DNA from: Talinum fruticosum
Taxonomy: Eukaryota > Streptophyta > Magnoliopsida > Caryophyllales > Talinaceae
Direction of reading: 5' to 3'
DNA: 64,000 bases
NCBI GenBank assembly: GCA_021018815.1
Contig: JAITYX010000078.1
Span: 744,001 to 808,000 of the forward strand
Of the stretch, positions 59,341-64,000 are shown piece after piece. Made by a program: the position numbers and the translations under genes. The notes beneath the pieces were generated by a model, which saw nothing but the letters and a program-made list of their open reading frames with translations, did no database searches and was not told the DNA's origin. How positions within the stretch are numbered: position 1 is the first letter of the stretch; the number at the start of each line of letters is the position of its first letter.

Positions 59341-59859
59341 AGATATGTATTTTGTGGTAATTTTTTAACATACTTATGTAATTGCCAATTTCAACTTTGT
59401 TCTTATTTTTATTGTTTTTTACCAAACAATGATGTTAATTGTGTCCAAGTTGGACATTTTGTACCCATTATATATCTCAATATATGAAAGTTAGTTTCTA
59501 AATTAAGCCAATTGTTTCCAAGTTAGCGAACAATGATGCCAACCCAAAATTAAGCCAATTCTTATATATTTAAGGACATTCATATCTTCGAGTCATGTAC
59601 CCAAAATGGAGACAATTATATCTCAACATGTATATAAACAGAAAACACAAAGGGGAGACAATTTCACAAATGTAAAAACAACTTCATCATTCATTCATAA
59701 TTCATTTAGGCTACAACATAAAGCATAATTCAACAACTACAACCTAACAACAACACACATCATTCATAATTCATTTAGCCTTCACATTCAGGCTATAACT
59801 CCACCCCCAAATCCTTACCAAATGCAAACATTACGAGTTATGAAAATTATGCCCCTACA
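59341..59859. other. Convergent 3' region between the two MULE genes
   Basis: AT-rich, no coding recognised. It holds two ATTCATAATTCATTTAG strings (59691 and 59763) and duplicated AATTAAGCCAATT strings (59501, 59549). Both genes would end here. Confidence 0.45.
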
Positions 59860-60255
59860 TTACAATTTTCTCCCTGTTTTGATGCCTTCGACTACCATCT
59901 TCATCCTTCTATACTTCTCTTTTACAACCTTCAAACTTTCTTCATCAACTTCTCCGATTCTCTCGAACAATCTCCAACTTCTCTTTCTCTGCAAGTCAAT
60001 GCCTCGTTTTCGTATCAATTCAACCACCATTGATTTCACCCTTTCACATAAAGATTCGTCCACCCACCTAAAGTATCCACAATCTCCAAGCGTGCCACAC
60101 CTTGAGCACCTTGCAAACCTCCTACCAGGATTTTTCGTCATCATGCTTATGTAAATTTCACATCTTTCGCCACAACTGCAGGAGCTTTCAACATCCGAGA
60201 AACAGGGGCAACTCTTACACACTTTGCTGGGGCTACGACCTTCAGATTGAGACAT
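59860..60255 (-). CDS. GRF-type zinc-finger protein carried by the MULE, 131 aa
   Basis: The ATG at 60255-60253 starts MSQSEGRSPSKVC; upstream in-frame codons lack another ATG. The ORF is unbroken to TAA at 59862-59860. A GRF zinc finger fills residues 26-66: CSCGE (26-30), TKNPGRRFARC (40-50) and DCGYFRWVDE (58-67), with Cys28, Cys50 and Cys59 as likely ligands with a His/Cys partner. Extra Cys residues at 13, 16, 18 and 26 could form another small metal site. The C-terminal half is basic and helical (Arg/Lys/Glu-rich). GRF fingers bind single-stranded nucleic acid in other proteins. It lies convergent to the transposase and just inside the right TIR, so it may be an accessory protein of the element or a captured host gene. 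Confidence 0.72.
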   Translation of the reverse strand: MSQSEGRSPSKVCKSCPCFSDVESSCSCGERCEIYISMMTKNPGRRFARCSRCGTLGDCGYFRWVDESLCERVKSMVVELIRKRGIDLQRKRSWRLFERIGEVDEESLKVVKEKYRRMKMVVEGIKTGRKL

Positions 60256-60483
60256 GATTGCAGCTATTTGGCTTCGATTCTTCTTCGATTTCGTGACACA
60301 AACCCTAATTCCTCTCCCAATGTACCCAATTTCACTCAATTTCGTGTTATGCGATTTTCTTCCTCAAACCCTAACCTTTCAATTTGGGGGTGGAAGTTGC
60401 AAATGAACACCGAATTGGAGGGAATTCGTTGCCATATATTTAATACTCTTAATAGTTCAAAAAAACAATAATTAGTTTTCTCA

Positions 60484-60643
60484 ACCGGTTGCCTAGGTTT
60501 TTACCGGCCTCGACTGATCACTTTAACCTCCAGGTGATTTTTTTACGTAATTACTAGCTTAGTGGCGGACGATTACCATCGATTAAATTAGTGGCATTTT
60601 TGACAATTCTAAAGAGTTTAAGGATAGTTTAATCCAAGCACTC
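60484..60643 (-). repeat. MULE right terminal inverted repeat
   Basis: Reverse complement of the left TIR with scattered changes. It could serve as promoter for the GRF gene, which starts 229 bp inside it and reads away from the TIR. Confidence 0.88.
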
Positions 60644-60800
60644 ATTGGTGGGCAATTTGAAACTATTTAGTGTTTTTACTTTTTCCTTTTTTTTCTTTTG
60701 TGTGTAGAAATTCCTGAGAAATCTATCTGGATTTTTCTCAAAAAAATCAGTATTTCTTATTTCTATTTATTATATTTTTTTATCTATCTTATTTTATGTA
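60644..60800 (-). repeat. Short chromovirus LTR piece between MULE and copia LTR
   Basis: It begins ATTGGTGGGCAATTTG and has a T/C-rich run (60675-60703), as in the last part of the 2.6 kb LTRs (GGGCCAAGTGATTTCTAG then CCTTCCTCC and T-run). Its assignment to the interrupted LTR is an inference from position and composition. Confidence 0.35.
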
Positions 60801-62394
60801 TCTTATTGATATTGAAGAATCGGACTCTATACTTACACGTTTCGAGTTCCATCCAGAATCGGTATAAGAACTCTTCTCTCATAAGGTTTTGATTTCAAGT
60901 CATTTTATATATCTTATAAACTTTTCCGAGTGATATAACATTTCCTCCGAGTGTTATAGAATCTATTATGCTTGCTTTCGCATGACTCGATTGACTCGGA
61001 AAGCATACTTCTACATGCCACTTCACACTCGGCTCCGAGTCACCCAACACTCAGATTTATCGCATATTCAAACACTATCTTTTCCGCGCTTAAACTTAGG
61101 TCCGACTTCATGGTTCGAGAATTACATTGTTCCAAGTCAACATATTTAGTTTGAATTGTGTTTAGTCTAGATCTAGTCTGTTTACTCCGATATTCTTTAT
61201 CCGACTTGATTGTCCTCTAGACTGACTTAGATGGAATTTAAGTTTCATGGATATTAGACTAAGAAAATTCCATTTCTTTTCCGACTCGGATAATTAGTCA
61301 CTTAATTATTTTAATTATATTATTATCTCGTGCCTAATCTTGGACCAAAGTATTTTATACTTTGAGAACCAAAGTGATTTACTTTTGTAGGTTATTCAAA
61401 CGAGGCTTTCCTAAATTTGAATCACAAAAGTAACCGACTTCAAAACGTCAAATCACCAGCGAGAAAAGGCTTTTTCCACCTTTGACCTAGCCCCGCACAA
61501 TCGTGTCGGATTGTCTATTTCCAAAACTGGAAATTTGCAACACCAAATTCAACGGTGGTTTCCACCTTATTTTTCAAGACACCACCAGGTGGTTTTGGGA
61601 CTTCTAAAGGAGTCAAGAATCGTTGCTCAACATTCATATCTCAACGGATATTTTCCGAGTGACTCGAAAATCCTTTACAACGGTCACAAAGGACCTCCAT
61701 TCAGAAGATGGACACAACGGCTAAGCTGCTTGGTCATCTATATATAGAAGCCAACTTTCAAGACTTGAAGATTGCCGAATCTATTGTTAATACACATACT
61801 TGATCAAAAGTCATTGTATTTATTCTCAATCTTCTATTTACAACTCCAATTCTGTTTTTCATAACTTTCCGAGTTGTAAGGTCTTGTACTTAGTTACAAA
61901 CACTTTCTTTCTTACTTTCTAAGTAAGGTCCCTTGACTGAGCTGTAAGGGTTAACTCAGCTCGGTTGTCCCTAACTCGTAAAGGTGATCTCGGTTAGGAA
62001 GTAATAGATCGGATAAGGTAATTTCGAGTATAAGAAAAACTTGTAAGGAGTTGTCTAAGGGAGCAACTCGGGTCGAGTCGACTCATCGTATTTTGTGGAC
62101 TCAAAATGGTGGGTTCGACTTCGTGCTTGGATTAGCACGGTCCGTGGTTTTCTGCCCAGGAGGGTTTCCACGTACTTTCGAGTTATTACTTTTCCGAGTA
62201 CATTCTAGACTCAGACAGTTTGCACTCGTTTAATATGTTTCTTCACTGCTTCTTGAATTATGAGTTTATGCTTTTCCGAGTGTATCCTTGCAGCTCACTC
62301 ACATCAGATCCTTATTTGCTTTAATTTTCAAGAAATTTTCCTCATCACCCTATTCACCCCCTCTAGGGTGATTTATACTTTCCAAGAGCAAACC
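60801..62394 (+). repeat. Copia-type LTR, probably solo
   Basis: It has the layout of a plant copia LTR on the + strand. A TATATATAGAAGCC core-promoter-like string lies at about 61739-61752, GTGGACTCAAAATGGTGGGT at 62094-62113, and AGGAGGGTTTCCACGTA near 62158-62174. Near the end is CTATTCACCCCCTCTAGGGTGA (about 62350). Many TTCCGAGTG strings recur through the first half. No primer-binding site follows and no second LTR is present. The exact ends are not fixed. Confidence 0.45.
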
Positions 62395-62853
62395 TTCGGA
62401 TATTATTATTTTTATTATTCTTTAACTTGGGTTTTTAATTCATTTCTAAGAAAATATTTACTAACAATATCACACTTATCCTCCCCAAATTGTAATTAAT
62501 CCTCTATTTTACTAAACTTATCGTTCATTTTATTCTAATAGAGTTGTAAATAAGTTATACGATCCGTGTTAAATGTAGCGCTTTGCTTAAAATATAATCT
62601 TTAATGGTCTTATAACTATGTACTTTCGCATTTATACTCATTATATATTTATACAAACTTTTAAATTTCATTTTAAACATATTCATAGATTTACAATCAT
62701 TATTATGAAATTCCGGAGGCCACTTCGTCGTCTCGGTCGCATAGTACAACAGAAAAAAATAATTCAAATATCAAATTGAAATGCACACGCTCAATTCTAT
62801 AATGTTTTGAAATTAGTGAAATAAATAATATGGTTTAGGGTCGGACTGTTACA
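62395..62853 (-). repeat. Chromovirus 3' LTR, terminal part
   Basis: AT-rich sequence ending GTCGGACTGTTACA. On the minus strand this is the LTR start TGTAACAGTCC, directly preceded by a polypurine tract, which fixes the boundary. Confidence 0.62.
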
Positions 62854-62876
62854 GTCTCCCCCTCCCCCAAAAATAA
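62854..62876 (-). promoter_or_regulatory. Polypurine tract of the chromovirus
   Basis: The minus strand reads TTTTTGGGGGAGGGGGAGAC immediately before the 3' LTR, a strong primer site for plus-strand DNA synthesis. Confidence 0.8.
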
Positions 62877-62929
62877 GTTTCGTTCACAAAGCTTGCACAT
62901 GTGGAAATAACGTTTGTAGACTTACCTAA

Positions 62930-63681
62930 AAAACAAGTGAGGATATTTATTTCTCATATCTTCCTCAATTTCCCATGTGGCTTCCGAGGAGGTATGGTTA
63001 ATACACAAGACTTTAACCAAAAGGATGCTCATATTACGAAGTTTCTTGACTCTATAATCCAATATTTGCATTGGTTGCTACTCATATATTAAATTCTCAG
63101 CAATTTCTAAAGGTTCTGTCACAATAGTATGGTTTGAATCGGGCACATACTTTCTAAGTTGTGAAATATAGCAGACATTGTGCACGTGTTCGAGTTCGAG
63201 ACGGCAAAGTGAACTTATAAGCCACTGGGTTTAACTTCTCTATGATCTCATATGACTCAATATATCTAGGGCTTAATTTTTCCTTAACATTGAATCGTCT
63301 AACCCCTTTCACTTGGGACACTTTCAAAAACACTTTATCTCTTACTTCAAACTCCAATGGCCTCCTTCTTTTATCTCGCATAACTCTTTTATCACTTGAT
63401 GTGTTCCTGAATCTTCCTAACCTTTTCGATTGTTTCTTGGATCAATTCAGGACCTATAATCAATGCTTCATCCAACTCACTCCAACATAACGGGGTTCTG
63501 CATTTCCTTCCATATAGTACTTCAAATGGAGCCATTTTAATGGTGGCCTCGATAACTCGTTATTATAGGAGAATTCCATCAATAGTAAATCATCTTTCCA
63601 TTTTCCCTCAAAATTCAAGTACACATGCCCTCAACATATCTTCCATTATTTGATTTACTCTTTCAATTTGCACATCTCGTT
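62930..63681 (-). pseudogene. Chromovirus integrase C-terminus and chromodomain
   Basis: The minus strand from about 63675 shows the end of the integrase core (a MEDMLRACVLNFEGKW block, then LLMEFSYNN near 63575). Next come MRDKRRRPLEFEVRDKVFLK (63381 on) and LSPRYIESYEIIEKLNPVAY, the conserved integrase C-terminal GPY/F-type region. A chromodomain remnant follows, with TIVTEPLEIAENL near 63120 and EATWEIEEDM near 62985. The chromodomain would steer integration to marked chromatin. Frame changes and stops break it. The 5' part of the integrase is cut off by the next LTR at about 63682. Confidence 0.8.
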
Positions 63682-64000
63682 TCGTAATGCCCCCAATACA
63701 TAAATATATAAATAAGTAATTAACAGTGGAAGACTTGTAGATTGGGAGACGTTACCGCCGTTTTCGAATGAAAACAAGGCAAATTCATTTGAGCAAATTA
63801 ATTATTCAAACAATTTATGCAACAATCCAATCTAAATTTTCTCCGTAGAAAATAAAATTTTCAAAACGTCTAGGATAAGCTGGAGAGGAATCATGAGCCA
63901 TGAGACCGAGGAAGCGACTAACATGTATGGGGTCGAGAAGAACAGTCGAACATCACTTCTCCCGACCAGACTTTATCTTTTCTTCATCTTTAAACTTTGG
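63682..64000. repeat. LTR start of another gypsy element, inserted in the integrase
   Basis: It begins (T)CGTAATGCCCCC and about 70 bp in has GAGACGTTACCGCCGTTTT, the same box seen near the start of the other TGTAAC-type LTRs in the window. It continues past the window edge. The integrase reading frame stops exactly at its start. Confidence 0.6.

Larger units (their letters stand above)
55222..60643 (+). mobile_element. MuDR-like element (MULE) with two genes
   Basis: About 160-bp terminal inverted repeats (55222-55381 and 60484-60643) start GAGTGCT and share TTAAACTA-CCTTAAACTCT, TTGTCAAAAATGCCACTAA, CGATGGTAATCGTCCGCCAC and the AAACCTAGGCAACCGGT end. Inside are a decayed transposase gene on the + strand and an intact GRF zinc-finger ORF on the minus strand. 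The expected 9-bp target duplication is not clear: TAGGCTAGG against ATTGGTGGG. It sits within the chromovirus LTR. Confidence 0.88.

Noticed and set aside
60256..60339. A 28-codon upstream extension of the GRF protein
   Set aside because: The extension would start at TTG; the first ATG in frame is at 60255, so the shorter protein is preferred.

Overview
The window looks like nuclear DNA of a flowering plant, most likely a eudicot. It is AT-rich, carries one intron-containing plant-type ZIP metal transporter, and is otherwise mostly transposable elements of classes typical of angiosperms: Tat-like and chromovirus-like Ty3/gypsy, Ty1/copia LTRs, L1-type LINEs with plant ORF1 domains, hAT, Stowaway, a MuDR-like element and a probable Helitron. 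I cannot name the species.

Layout. 1-2354 is intergenic. A decayed tRNA-Asp copy lies at 2355-2427. A LINE (LINE-A, + strand) runs from about 2460-3835 to about 16500. Its ORF1 is split by a 7.8 kb Tat-like LTR element (4282-12120, minus strand). A second LINE that has only ORF1 follows (LINE-B, about 16600-19222). 20768-22219 is an isolated LTR-like block. 22664-30357 is a gag-only LTR element with 2.6 kb LTRs, inserted next to the primer-binding site of an older element whose LTR begins at about 30391. 31711-33076 is a large inverted repeat followed by a GA tract. 36558-39902 is a Helitron candidate.

The only clearly intact host gene is the ZIP transporter (40510-44208, three exons, 368 aa). 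It has a TATA box, an 8-codon upstream ORF whose stop overlaps the main start codon, and a Stowaway MITE in intron 1.

The right part is again nested repeats. 45552-46293 holds two copia LTR pieces. 46294-52219 is a second, older Tat copy with two hAT elements of about 950 bp inside it. From 52596 a chromovirus 3' LTR begins; it is interrupted by a two-gene MULE (55222-60643) and a copia-type LTR (about 60800-62394), and ends at 62853 next to a polypurine tract and a reverse-strand integrase plus chromodomain. That coding region is cut at about 63682 by yet another LTR.

How the genes work together: they do not form a pathway. The ZIP protein is the one gene with a likely host role, metal uptake or distribution across a membrane. 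The rest is mobile DNA, where autonomous parts (LINE-A ORF2, MULE transposase, integrase) are broken and several families persist as non-autonomous forms (gag-PR Tat, gag-only LTR element, ORF1-only LINE, hAT, Stowaway, Helitron). The most interesting item is the MULE: beside its decayed transposase it keeps an intact, convergently oriented gene for a small GRF-type zinc-finger protein. A technical caution: the two 2.6 kb LTRs differ largely by small indels that interchange CTG/CAG with CG-containing strings, so some frameshifts here may be sequencing artefacts.
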